Below, in pieces: positions 1 to 8,048 of a stretch of DNA of 38,430 nucleotides. Source of the stretch: JAICIG01 sp035532215 (GTDB lineage Bacteria; Planctomycetota; Planctomycetia; Pirellulales; JAICIG01); assembly GCA_035532215.1 (NCBI GenBank), contig DATKRK010000282.1, positions 1-38,430 of the forward strand. Reading direction: 5' to 3'. How positions within the stretch are numbered: position 1 is the stretch's first letter; every line of letters begins with the position of its first letter. The notes under the pieces were generated by a model that was not told the DNA's origin, made no database searches, and saw nothing but the letters and a program-made list of their open reading frames with translations. The position numbers and the translations under genes are program-made.

Positions 1-3
1 TCT

Positions 4-32
4 GTGGGAGACGGCCTGGAAGGCCGCCCCAC
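4..32. repeat. Palindromic hairpin at the 3' end of the DUF1501 gene
   Basis: Arms GTGGG (4-8) and CCCAC (28-32) enclose CGGCCT (12-17) and AGGCCG (21-26) with a 3-nt loop. It lies about 20 bp beyond the stop of the leftward DUF1501 gene. There is no T-tract, so it is not a classical intrinsic terminator. It is similar in style to the other intergenic palindromes of this window, but no second copy is seen here. Confidence 0.55.
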
Positions 33-52
33 GCAAAAGGTTTTGCGCGATT

Positions 53-1399
53 CTAAATCAACTCGCGCATCACCGGCTGTTCGACCAGGTACTGCGGCCG
101 GCCGGTGGGGTCGGCGATGGTCGTCGTCGCGGGATCGATCCCCAAGTTGTGGTAGATCGTGGCGAAGATTTCCTGGAAGTGGACGGGCCGGTCGCTGGCG
201 TACTCGCCCAGCCGGTTGGTGGCGCCGATGGCCTGCCCGGTGCGCATGCCGCCGCCGGCCAACAAGGCGCAACTGACCTGCGGCCAGTGGTCGCGCCCGG
301 CGTTGGCGTTCACGCGCGGCGTGCGGCCGAACTCGCCCCAGACGACGACCGTGACGTCGTCGAGCATGCCGCGCTGGTCGAGATCTTCGATCAGGGCGCC
401 GAAGGCCTGGTCGAGCTTCGAGCCGTGATCGCGCACTAGGTCGAAGTTCTGCCCGTGGCTGTCCCAGCGCCCGTAGCTCAAGCTGACGCAGCGCGCCCCG
501 GCTTCGACCAGGCGGCGAGCGAGCAATAGGTGCTCGTTGACCGTCGGGGCCCCGTCGTATTGGTATTTGAACGGCTTGCCGTCTCCGTATCGCTCGCGGA
601 TGCGGGGATCTTCCTTCGACAGATCCAACGCGTCGAGCAGCTTGCTCGAGGTGAGCACGTCCAAGGCCCGTTCGCCGAACGCGTCCATGCCGAGCATGGC
701 GCCACTGGAGTCCATGTCGCGACGGAGGTGATCGAAGCTGGCCAACAGCTTGCGGCGATCTTGCAGGCGTTCGAGCGTTACGCCGTTGAGTTTCATGTTA
801 TCCATACCCGGTCCGTCCGGCTTGAAGGCGGCGTGGGCCGCGCCCAAAAAGCCGGGCTTGCCGCAATCGGACCACGGTACATGTGCCGTTTTGTCGGCCA
901 GGCCGACGAACGGAGGGACCGAGGCGTCGACGGGGCCTTTCAACTTCGATAGCGCCGAACCGATGCTTGGCCGCCCGCCTAACGGCGCCAACGATTGATG
1001 GTCCCAGCCGGTCATCGATTGAAACGCGTCGTGCTGGCCCGTCGAGCCGACCACCGAGCGGACGACGACGCACTTTTGCATCGCGGCGGCGATCTGCGGA
1101 AAGACTTCGCAAATCTCAATGCCCGGCACGGCGGTCTTGATCGGGCTGAACTCGCCGCGGATTTCGGCCGGCGCGTCGGTCTTGATTTCCCACATATCCT
1201 GGTGCGGCGGCCCGCCCCCCAGGAAGATATTGATGACGGCTTTGTGGCGCCGGCTGCCGCCGGCTTGGGCTTCGGCTCGGAAGAGATCCGACAGCGTGAG
1301 GGTCGTCGCCCCGAAGGCGAAGGCGCCGATTTTCAAGAAGCCGCGTCGCGAGATCCCATCGCAATATCGGGCCGATTGGCCGCCGTAGATCGTCAACAT
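53..1399 (-). CDS. DUF1501 domain-containing protein (Tat-exported)
   Basis: About 448 aa. The N-terminus carries a twin-arginine motif (SRRGFLKIGAF) followed by a hydrophobic stretch, as expected for Tat export. The body has DUF1501 hallmarks: GGGPPHQDMWEIK near the start, TGWDHQS, SYGRWDSHG, VVWGEFGRTP and AGRDHWP. The family is abundant in planctomycetes, is related to the alkaline-phosphatase/sulfatase fold, and has no firmly established reaction. An ATG at 1399 is preferred over an in-frame TTG at 1426, because the Tat motif then sits close to the N-terminus and AAAGG lies upstream. DUF1501 genes are often paired with a DUF1549/DUF1553 cytochrome-like gene, but none lies upstream here. 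A hairpin follows the stop. Family identity is secure; substrate unknown. Confidence 0.93.
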   Translation of the reverse strand: MLTIYGGQSARYCDGISRRGFLKIGAFAFGATTLTLSDLFRAEAQAGGSRRHKAVINIFLGGGPPHQDMWEIKTDAPAEIRGEFSPIKTAVPGIEICEVFPQIAAAMQKCVVVRSVVGSTGQHDAFQSMTGWDHQSLAPLGGRPSIGSALSKLKGPVDASVPPFVGLADKTAHVPWSDCGKPGFLGAAHAAFKPDGPGMDNMKLNGVTLERLQDRRKLLASFDHLRRDMDSSGAMLGMDAFGERALDVLTSSKLLDALDLSKEDPRIRERYGDGKPFKYQYDGAPTVNEHLLLARRLVEAGARCVSLSYGRWDSHGQNFDLVRDHGSKLDQAFGALIEDLDQRGMLDDVTVVVWGEFGRTPRVNANAGRDHWPQVSCALLAGGGMRTGQAIGATNRLGEYASDRPVHFQEIFATIYHNLGIDPATTTIADPTGRPQYLVEQPVMRELI

Positions 1400-1616
1400 G
1401 GCAAGAAGACCTTTCTTGGCAGGCAACTTCGAGGCGAGCAGGCAGGTGAGCTTTCGCCCTCGCTTATGGTAGGGGCGCCGAGGCCATCAGGCGATCGTTT
1501 TTCGTTCGTCGAATTCGGCTTCGGCACTGATATCTAATCAATATCTTTTTATCGGTTTCGATCCCGCCCGTCAAGAACATTTGCCGCTCAAGCCAAATGA
1601 GGCCGGTAACAGAGGC

Positions 1617-1811
1617 AACGGTTTTTTAGAAAGGGGATGTGGAGACAGGGAGGAGAGGAGGGGGGAGGAAGAAAAACTTGAAAGGCGGCGCGCATGTAGG
1701 TCAGGCTTTCTAGCCTGACTGGTATCAGGCTGGAAAGCCTGACCTACGTATTTCGCTTCTTCATCTCCCTCATCTCCTCTTCATCCCCACATCCCCTTTC
1801 GAAAAACGGTT
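1617..1811. repeat. Large inverted-repeat element nesting a second palindrome
   Basis: This 195-bp element occupies much of the 479-bp gap between the divergent DUF1501 and oxidoreductase genes. Outer arms are about 25 bp (1617-1642 and 1787-1811), sharing AAAGGGGATGTGG and its complement plus a run similar to AACGGTTTTT. Polypurine (about 1643-1675) and polypyrimidine (about 1755-1785) tracts extend the imperfect pairing inward. A second hairpin (1696-1747) sits in the centre. The remainder of the gap shows no gene. Confidence 0.7.
1696..1747. repeat. Palindromic repeat family A, copy 1
   Basis: The arms begin GTAGGTCAGGCTTTC and end with the complementary GAAAGCCTGACCTAC. Each half contains its own small hairpin (CAGGCT...AGCCTG). 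The same sequence recurs at 26348-26405 downstream of ffh. This copy sits inside a larger inverted repeat (1617-1811). Confidence 0.85.
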
Positions 1812-1878
1812 GACCTGCCCTTCAGCGCCAACTCCCGCAAGCCTTCATTCCCCTGCGGCAAGGTGTTAGACTCGAACC

Positions 1879-4143
1879 ATGCGAAAACTTAAGTCAGGCG
1901 GCGGCTGGCCGGCCGTCTTTTATACGCTGCGGAAAGGCCGCGAGGTCGGCGGCATCTGGAAGCTCTGGAAGGCGATGCGCACCAAGAACGCCTGCAAGAC
2001 TTGCGCCTTGGGCATGGGCGGGCAGGCGGGCGGCATGGTCAACGAACAGGGGCACTTTCCAGAGGTCTGCAAGAAATCGCTGCAAGCCATGGCCGCCGAC
2101 ATGCAAGGCGGCATCCGCGATGGCTTCTGGAGCACGTACTCCATCGCGCAGTTGCAGGCATTCTCGCCGCGCGAATTGGAGTCGTGCGGGCGGATCACCA
2201 CGCCGCTGGTTCACGAGCGCGGCCAGGATTATTACCGACCGATCTCCTGGGAAGACGCTCTCGCGCGGCTGGCCGGCAAGCTGAAGCAGATTCAGCCGGA
2301 CGAAAGCTTTTGGTATTTCAGCGGCCGCAGTTCGAACGAGGCGGCCTTTCTGCTGCAAATGTTCGCCCGGCTGTACGGCACGAACAACGTGAACAATTGC
2401 AGCTATTACTGCCACCAGGCCAGCGGCGTGGGGCTCACGAGCGCCGTCGGCAGCGGCACGGCCACGATCGAACTGGCCGATCTGGACGGCGCCGATTTGG
2501 TGTTCGTGATCGGCGGCAATCCGGCCAGCAACCACCCGCGGCTGCTGCGCACGCTGATGCAGGTCCGTCGCCGCGGCGGCGAGGTGATCGTCATCAACCC
2601 GGTCATTGAGACGGGGATGGTCAACTTTCGCGTGCCCAGCGACGTGCGCAGCCTGCTGTTCGGCAGCCCGATCGCCAGCCTCTACGTGCAGCCGCACATC
2701 GGCGGCGACCTGGCCTTGCTCACCGGCATCGCCAAGCGAATCGACGAGATGCAGGCCAGCGACGTTGAGTTCCTGCAGAACCATTGCGAAGGCTGGCAGA
2801 ACTTTTCGCTGCACCTGCGGAGCCTCGACTGGGACGAAATCCGGCGCAAGTCGGGCGTGGCGCGTGAAGAAATCGATCGACTGGCCGAGCGCTACGCCAA
2901 GGCCAAGCACGTCGCGTTCAGTTGGACGATGGGCATTACGCATCACGTGCACGGCGTACACAACGTGCAGGCGATCGCCAACCTGGCCTTGATGCGGGGC
3001 ATGGTCGGCCGACCGCATTGCGGGCTGCTGCCGATCCGCGGCCACTCGAACGTGCAAGGCATCGGCTCGGTCGGCGTCACGCCCAAGCTCAAGGAGGCGA
3101 TCTTCGAGCGGCTGCAGAACTATTTTCACGTCGAACTGCCCGCCCAGCCGGGTCTCGACACGATGGCCTGCATGGACGCCGCCGAGAACGGCAAGCTCAA
3201 AGTCGGCGTCTGCCTGGGCGGCAATCTCTACGGTTCGAATCCCGATCTGGCGTATGCGGCGCAGGCGCTCGGCAAGCTCGATTTGCTCGTCTATCTGAAC
3301 ACCACGCTCAACACGGGCCACGCCCACGGCCTGGCGGCTGAAACGATCATTTTGCCGGTCTTGGCCCGCGACGAAGAGCCGCAGCCGACCACGCAAGAGT
3401 CGATGTTCAACTACGTGCGCTTGAGCGACGGCGGCCCGGCGCGGCACGCCGGACCGCGGAGCGAAGTGGAACTCGTCGCCGACCTGGCCAACCGCGTGCT
3501 GGGCGATTCGACGCCGATCGCCTGGCCGACGATGCAAAGCACTGGCCGCATCCGCGAGGCCCTCGCCGAGATCGTACCCGGCTACGAAGAAATCGGCGAG
3601 ATCGACGCCACGAAGCTCGAATTTCGCATCAGCGGCCGCGTGTTTCACGAGCCGAAGTTTCCCACGCCCAGCGGCCGGGCAAAGCTGCACATCCACGAGC
3701 TGCCCGAGTTGGCGGGCGGCCACGGCGAACTGCGGCTAATGACCGTCCGCAGCGAAGGACAATTCAACACGGTCGTGTACGAAGAATACGATCTGTATCG
3801 CGCTCAGGACCGCCGCGACGTGATTTTAATGAACCCGGCCGACGTCGAGCGGCTCGGCCTGACGGCCGACGAGCGAGTGACGGTGCGCAGCGAGGTCGGC
3901 GGCCTGCCGGGCATCCTGGTGCGGCCCTACGACGAGATCAAGGCCGGCAACGTCTTGATGTATTACCCCGAGGCCAACGCGCTCGTGCCCCGCAAGCTCG
4001 ATCCGCTGTCGAAGACGCCGGCGTTCAAGAACGTGCTCGTGACGCTCGAACCTTTGCCTGCTGGCGAAGCCGCCGCGGCGCGGCGGCCGATCGTTGAACT
4101 GGCGCCGCAGCCGGCGAGCCGCAGACCGCTGAAAAGTTGTTAG
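1879..4143 (+). CDS. FdhF/YdeP family molybdopterin oxidoreductase
   Basis: 754 aa, close to the length of E. coli YdeP (about 760 aa). It is predicted to be a cytoplasmic molybdopterin-dependent oxidoreductase related to the formate dehydrogenase alpha chain. Visible hallmarks are KTCALGMGGQAGGM with Cys39 and Cys42, Cys64 nearby, the molybdopterin-binding run WYFSGRSSNEAAFLLQ, NNCSYYCHQASGVGL, and a C-terminal MopB-binding domain (VILMNPADVERLGL). The segment RGHSNVQGIGSVG falls where classical formate dehydrogenases carry a catalytic Cys or Sec. No such residue is apparent there, as in the YdeP group. No Tat signal, fdhD or electron-transfer subunit lies nearby. The real substrate is unknown and formate dehydrogenase activity should not be assumed. 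Confidence 0.92.
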   Translation: MRKLKSGGGWPAVFYTLRKGREVGGIWKLWKAMRTKNACKTCALGMGGQAGGMVNEQGHFPEVCKKSLQAMAADMQGGIRDGFWSTYSIAQLQAFSPRELESCGRITTPLVHERGQDYYRPISWEDALARLAGKLKQIQPDESFWYFSGRSSNEAAFLLQMFARLYGTNNVNNCSYYCHQASGVGLTSAVGSGTATIELADLDGADLVFVIGGNPASNHPRLLRTLMQVRRRGGEVIVINPVIETGMVNFRVPSDVRSLLFGSPIASLYVQPHIGGDLALLTGIAKRIDEMQASDVEFLQNHCEGWQNFSLHLRSLDWDEIRRKSGVAREEIDRLAERYAKAKHVAFSWTMGITHHVHGVHNVQAIANLALMRGMVGRPHCGLLPIRGHSNVQGIGSVGVTPKLKEAIFERLQNYFHVELPAQPGLDTMACMDAAENGKLKVGVCLGGNLYGSNPDLAYAAQALGKLDLLVYLNTTLNTGHAHGLAAETIILPVLARDEEPQPTTQESMFNYVRLSDGGPARHAGPRSEVELVADLANRVLGDSTPIAWPTMQSTGRIREALAEIVPGYEEIGEIDATKLEFRISGRVFHEPKFPTPSGRAKLHIHELPELAGGHGELRLMTVRSEGQFNTVVYEEYDLYRAQDRRDVILMNPADVERLGLTADERVTVRSEVGGLPGILVRPYDEIKAGNVLMYYPEANALVPRKLDPLSKTPAFKNVLVTLEPLPAGEAAAARRPIVELAPQPASRRPLKSC

Positions 4144-4156
4144 CATGGTAGTAGCA

Positions 4157-4173
4157 GGCACACTCCGTGTGCC
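4157..4173. repeat. Short perfect hairpin after the oxidoreductase stop
   Basis: GGCACAC (4157-4163) pairs with GTGTGCC (4167-4173) around a TCC loop, 13 nt after the stop codon. There is no T-tract. It is followed 29 bp later by another palindrome at 4202-4253. Confidence 0.5.
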
Positions 4174-4201
4174 GTGGCCTTCGATGTCGAGGCGCCAAAA
4201 A

Positions 4202-4253
4202 GTAGAAGCGGCATCTTGCCGCTTCAAATAACGCGGCAGGATGCCGCGTCTAC
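4202..4253. repeat. Palindromic repeat family E, copy 1
   Basis: The outer ends GTAG (4202) and CTAC (4253) flank two small hairpins, AAGCGGCATCTTGCCGCTT and CGCGGCAGGATGCCGCG. A diverged copy of similar length is at 30306-30359. It lies between the oxidoreductase gene and the ribosome binding site of the DUF1559 gene, so it may be in that gene's 5' leader. Confidence 0.75.
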
Positions 4254-4265
4254 TGCGGAGCGACG

Positions 4266-5135
4266 ATGATGGAACCGCGGCCGCTGCAATTCGGGCTGAA
4301 GACGATCCTGGCGATCACGGCGGGAGTCGCCTTGTTTTTTGCCGCCGGGTCGTGGTTCGGGCCGGCCGGGTACGTAGGCATCTGCATGGTTACGGTTCTT
4401 GGCACGGCGCTCTTCTATCCGCGATTGGCTATCGTCGAGAGAGTCGTGATGTGCCTGATTGTGGCCATCCTCGTCGCCCTCCTCTTGCCCGCACAAGCGA
4501 CGAACTGTACTGGGCGCAGACGGTCGCAGTGTACGAACAACCTCAAGCAGATCGGGCTCGCGCTGCACAATTACAACAGCGCTTACGGCTGTTTCCCGCC
4601 GGTCTGCACGACGGACGAGAACGGCAAGCCGATGCATAGTTGGCGAGTGTTGATTTTGCCATTTATGGAGCAGCGAGAGCTGTACGACCGTTACGACTTC
4701 AACGAACCTTGGAACGGTCCGCACAACGCGCTGTTGGCGAACGAAATGCCGCCGGTCTTCCGTTGCCCAAACGACACGGCGAACCCGGGAGCAAACACGG
4801 ACTACGTCGCCGTCGTCGGGCCGGAGACAATCTGGCAGCCCGACCAGAGTACGACATTTCGTGACATCGAAGACGGCTCTTCCAGCACGATCGCCGTCAT
4901 TGAGGCTTCCGGCGCCGGCATCCACTGGATGGAACCGCGAGACTTGCCGTTCGCCGCACTGGCCAAGCGCGTCAATCCCAAACCGGGCCCCGGCATTTCG
5001 AGCATGCATCCCGGCGCCGTGCTCGCCGTCTTCGCCGACGGCCACACGCAGTCGATCGACGAGGGCATTTCACTTGAACAGTTGAAGGCCCTGTTCACCA
5101 AAGCGGGCGGCGAGGCGATCGACGACGACTTCTGA
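4266..5135 (+). CDS. DUF1559 domain-containing protein, membrane-segment variant
   Basis: 289 aa from tandem ATGs (4266 or 4269), with GCGGAG a few bases upstream. The DUF1559 region begins at CTNNLKQIGLALHNYN and continues through SWRVLILPFMEQRELYDRYDFNEPW and FRCPNDTA. It ends with the family's H-X9-DG signature (H-PGAVLAVFA-DG). Most DUF1559 proteins start with a prepilin-like GFTLVELLVVIAIIGIL segment. Here that motif is absent. Instead there are about three hydrophobic stretches (near residues 10-30, 35-50 and 58-78), the last retaining a pilin-like ILVALLLPA. The protein is therefore probably a polytopic inner-membrane protein. Its function is unknown, as for the family. Confidence 0.9.
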   Translation: MMEPRPLQFGLKTILAITAGVALFFAAGSWFGPAGYVGICMVTVLGTALFYPRLAIVERVVMCLIVAILVALLLPAQATNCTGRRRSQCTNNLKQIGLALHNYNSAYGCFPPVCTTDENGKPMHSWRVLILPFMEQRELYDRYDFNEPWNGPHNALLANEMPPVFRCPNDTANPGANTDYVAVVGPETIWQPDQSTTFRDIEDGSSSTIAVIEASGAGIHWMEPRDLPFAALAKRVNPKPGPGISSMHPGAVLAVFADGHTQSIDEGISLEQLKALFTKAGGEAIDDDF

Positions 5136-5156
5136 TGCCCTCGCCGCTGCGGCCCG

Positions 5157-5633
5157 CTACAGATACATGCCCACGAATCCGCCCTGCTGGTCGCTTTCCG
5201 ATTGAATCCGCGCGATGCGCTCGACCGTTTGCGCCAGGTCGCCGGCGGCGATGTAGCGGTCGAATTCGACGGCGATGCTGCGAGCCACGGTTTCCTTGAA
5301 CCATTCGACGATCGGTTCGGTCAGCCAGTCGCAGGTCTCGCGAGCGAGCTGAACTTCCAAGTGGCAGCGGACCGTCTTTTGGTCGGTCTCGTCGGTCAGC
5401 GCGACCCCCTCGAAGCTGAATTCCAGCGAACCGATCTCGGGCTGGTTGGTGAGATGATAGACGCACGCGGCGTTGTAGAGAAAATACGCGTTGTGCGAGC
5501 CGTGCGCGTCGATGGCGCGCTTGATCCGTTCGCAGCGCTGGCGGTACTTCGGCGAGGCGTCGATCGGAACGTCGAGCCGCCCCACGCTGCGCAGCGGCAA
5601 GCAATCGAACGTGATTTCGACGTAGCGATTCAT
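5157..5633 (-). CDS. Hypothetical protein, translationally coupled to the upstream gene
   Basis: 158 aa with no signal peptide or membrane segment. It starts MNRYVEITFDCLPLRSV and has mixed alpha/beta character. The start codon overlaps the stop of the upstream 669-aa gene in an ATGA arrangement (5630-5633), which argues for co-translation and supports both the reading frame and the start. Motifs such as LYNAACVYHLTNQPEIG and LEFSFEGVALTDETD look like a conserved family rather than random sequence, but I cannot name it. A cytoplasmic partner of a secreted protein would be unusual, so the link may be regulatory or merely operonic. Confidence 0.75.
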   Translation of the reverse strand: MNRYVEITFDCLPLRSVGRLDVPIDASPKYRQRCERIKRAIDAHGSHNAYFLYNAACVYHLTNQPEIGSLEFSFEGVALTDETDQKTVRCHLEVQLARETCDWLTEPIVEWFKETVARSIAVEFDRYIAAGDLAQTVERIARIQSESDQQGGFVGMYL

Positions 5634-7639
5634 CGCAGATTCTCCCCCTCGCCCTCAGCTCCCTGCGCTGCCGGGCTCGCTCGGTAACCGGCCAGCCGCG
5701 ACTTTCCGGATGGTTGCGGCCGCCAGCCCAAGAGCATCCAGCCGCGCTGGGTTTGCATCTCGGTCAACTCCAGCTTGCCGAGTTGCTGCCAATGGCCTGG
5801 CAAAATCAAACCCTCGGACGCGATTTCCGACCTGAAAATCTTGTCGAAGCGGTGCTTGAGCAAGTTGCGGAAGCCGATCAACCGGGTCGGCAGCCGGCGG
5901 CCCGAATTGGGTTTGAAGCCCGGCGGAAAGATTTCCAACTCTCCCTGGCGAACGGCTTTGATCGTTCCCGCCTCGCGGCTGAGTTGGTAATGCGCCGTGA
6001 TGTTCATCGGTTCGTCGAATTGCCGCACGTCGGAAGAAAACTGCAGGCCGCGGATCGTGATCGACGCCAGGCTTGGACCGATGCGGACCGTGACCGGCGC
6101 CCGCTGGGCGAACGTGATCGACCAGGGCCCCTTGGGTTCTTCGTCCTGCAATTCGGTCGGTACGCGGCCCATGTATCGCAGCGACAACTGCTCGAATTGA
6201 GTGCGGTTCAGCGTCTGGCCGGCAAGCAGACCTTGAGCGAAGTTGTTGGGCAGCGACTCGTGGAATCGAACCGTCAGGGCGGGTTGATTCTGCGGTTCGG
6301 GCGGCGGAAAGGGCGCCGCCAGGCGTCCCAGACCGTCTTTTTGCAACAGAAATCGCATTTCGTTCGCCGAAGTGCTGAACTCGAACCGTTCGGGAAACTC
6401 GCCGAGCCGCACCAACGGGTTGCGAAACTTTTCCAGGTAGTCGGCGTTCGAGGTTTTCAGCTCGCGGTTCAGTTCGGCGGCCAGGCGGCGATTCAGCCGT
6501 TGCTCGGCATGCCGCGAGGCGATCGCTTCGCTCTGGCGCTTTTGTCGAGGAATGCGCTTGCGAGCGACGTGGCGGACCAAATGGTCGACCAGGCCATGCT
6601 TGGTCGACCACACGCCGTAGATATGACTGCGGGCCGAGGCGACCGTCTCGGGCGCCAAAGCCTGGAAGCCTCGAGCATCGAGCGACATCCGCTGGCGGCC
6701 GAGCAACTGGGTGCGGCTGGTGCTGCCGATTCGCGCCGGCCCGTTGGCGCCGACGGTTCGGGCGTAATTGACGCCTTCGAGCACGGTTTCCAACAGGGCC
6801 GAGTTCGGGTTGGGAATCAGTTTGACCAGCACTTGGCCGACCGTTCGGCCGTTGCCCGAGATTCGCGTGCCGAGGATCACGTCGCGGACCGGCTCGGTTT
6901 CGTCCACCGGCCGCCCGGCCCCGGCCGAGATCAATTCCTGCGTCAGGTGGACGTACAAGTTCGGCTGCGAGAGCCGCCGGCGAATCTGGCGAACCAACGA
7001 CCTGGCTTGGCGGCGGCGTTCGAGCCACTCCAAGGAATCCGCGGCATGCTCCAAGTCTTCTGGCACGCCGGCTTTGCCGAAAGCCTCCAGATGTTCGGCC
7101 AGATTGCTCAATTGCGAATCGAAGACTTCCGGCGCCTTGGGATCCGACGCTTCCTCGGCCAAATCGAGGTACGCCCGCATGGCCAGAGCTACGTTGCGCC
7201 AAATGGGCAGTTCCAATCCGGCATGATCGGCCCGGTAGCGGAGATAGACTCGCTCTAGCTCCGATAGATCGAGCGTCGGCGAGCGAAGCTGCGCCTGCAT
7301 TTCCTCCCAGAGCAAATATCGCTTCCAATTGCGGCCGTTCGCGCCGCCGGTATTCAAATAGCGATCGAGTTGGCCGAGGGCAGCAAGCAATTGCGTTTGA
7401 GCGGCAGCCAAGTCGCCGCTCGTATGGGGGGAATAAGTTCCCTGTTCCGCGCGAGTGCGAGAGGCCAAGTCGCCCACGGCCTCGGCTGCAGGCGCCGCGC
7501 TGCCATTCTCTCCGGCAGCGGCGGGCTGCGGCGGCTCAGGCTCTTGAGCCGCCACGAATTCGCATGCGCAAGACAATGCCAAAAAAAGGGTTAAGTATCG
7601 AATCACCGCCTGAAAAGGCCGGGCTGTTAAGCGAGTCAT
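5630..7639 (-). CDS. Large secreted or periplasmic protein of unknown function
   Basis: 669 aa. The ATG at 7639 is preceded by AAGGAG (minus strand). An N-terminal signal peptide (VIRYLTLFLALSCACEFVAAQ) is followed by an Ala/Pro/Glu-rich spacer of about 50 residues. The central part is alpha-helical and rich in Arg and Leu (for example LNRRLAAELNRELK). The C-terminal third looks beta-rich (PVTVRIGPSLASITIRGLQF, PMNITAHYQLSREAG). It runs directly into the 158-aa gene by a 4-bp overlap. No enzymatic motif is evident. I would call it a planctomycete-type conserved secreted protein. The 409-bp gap upstream (7640-8048) shows no gene or strong repeat. Confidence 0.8.
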   Translation of the reverse strand: MTRLTARPFQAVIRYLTLFLALSCACEFVAAQEPEPPQPAAAGENGSAAPAAEAVGDLASRTRAEQGTYSPHTSGDLAAAQTQLLAALGQLDRYLNTGGANGRNWKRYLLWEEMQAQLRSPTLDLSELERVYLRYRADHAGLELPIWRNVALAMRAYLDLAEEASDPKAPEVFDSQLSNLAEHLEAFGKAGVPEDLEHAADSLEWLERRRQARSLVRQIRRRLSQPNLYVHLTQELISAGAGRPVDETEPVRDVILGTRISGNGRTVGQVLVKLIPNPNSALLETVLEGVNYARTVGANGPARIGSTSRTQLLGRQRMSLDARGFQALAPETVASARSHIYGVWSTKHGLVDHLVRHVARKRIPRQKRQSEAIASRHAEQRLNRRLAAELNRELKTSNADYLEKFRNPLVRLGEFPERFEFSTSANEMRFLLQKDGLGRLAAPFPPPEPQNQPALTVRFHESLPNNFAQGLLAGQTLNRTQFEQLSLRYMGRVPTELQDEEPKGPWSITFAQRAPVTVRIGPSLASITIRGLQFSSDVRQFDEPMNITAHYQLSREAGTIKAVRQGELEIFPPGFKPNSGRRLPTRLIGFRNLLKHRFDKIFRSEIASEGLILPGHWQQLGKLELTEMQTQRGWMLLGWRPQPSGKSRLAGYRASPAAQGAEGEGENLR

Positions 7640-8048
7640 GCCGGGCTCCTTGCGACCGTCCGGAGACCCCGGAGGCCAAAGCTCCTGTCATAACATGAAA
7701 GATAGGGCGAGGCTACCTCCTGCACCTCGGCTGGGGAGAAAACCTGCGCTGCCGGTTGATTTTGACCAGCCCTCCTGTTACACCGGAACGCTTTAAGCAG
7801 AAAAGTCACCCCAATCGACAAACTCATCACCGAGCACGCAGCTATGAATGTCTTCTCGCCGCACGCTAATCGGCCCTGATAGCCGGGCTCTATTGCGGCA
7901 CTTTTCTTGTCGCCGGCGCCGAGCGGCACGTCCCAGAGGGGGACGAAGTTGCGGGCATTGGCTTTTTCCCACTGGCTGACGACCGCCGCGGTCGCTAGCC
8001 GGCGTTGAGTCGCGCAGGCTCAACCTTGCTCCCCGAGGAGGTACATTG
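7640..8048. other. Divergent intergenic region with no recognised element
   Basis: It separates the leftward 669-aa secreted protein from the rightward CAP-like gene and should hold both promoters. I see the two Shine-Dalgarno runs at its ends (around 7646-7651 for the minus gene and GAGGAGG around 8035-8041 for the plus gene). There is no convincing -35/-10 pair, palindrome or RNA. Confidence 0.4.

Noticed and set aside
3232..3243. GGTTCGAATCCC resembling a tRNA T-arm
   Set aside because: It lies inside the oxidoreductase coding sequence with no cloverleaf around it.
1894..3723. Long open frame (609 codons) antisense to the oxidoreductase gene
   Set aside because: A by-product of high GC. 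The plus-strand frame has clear molybdopterin-enzyme motifs and the minus frame has none.
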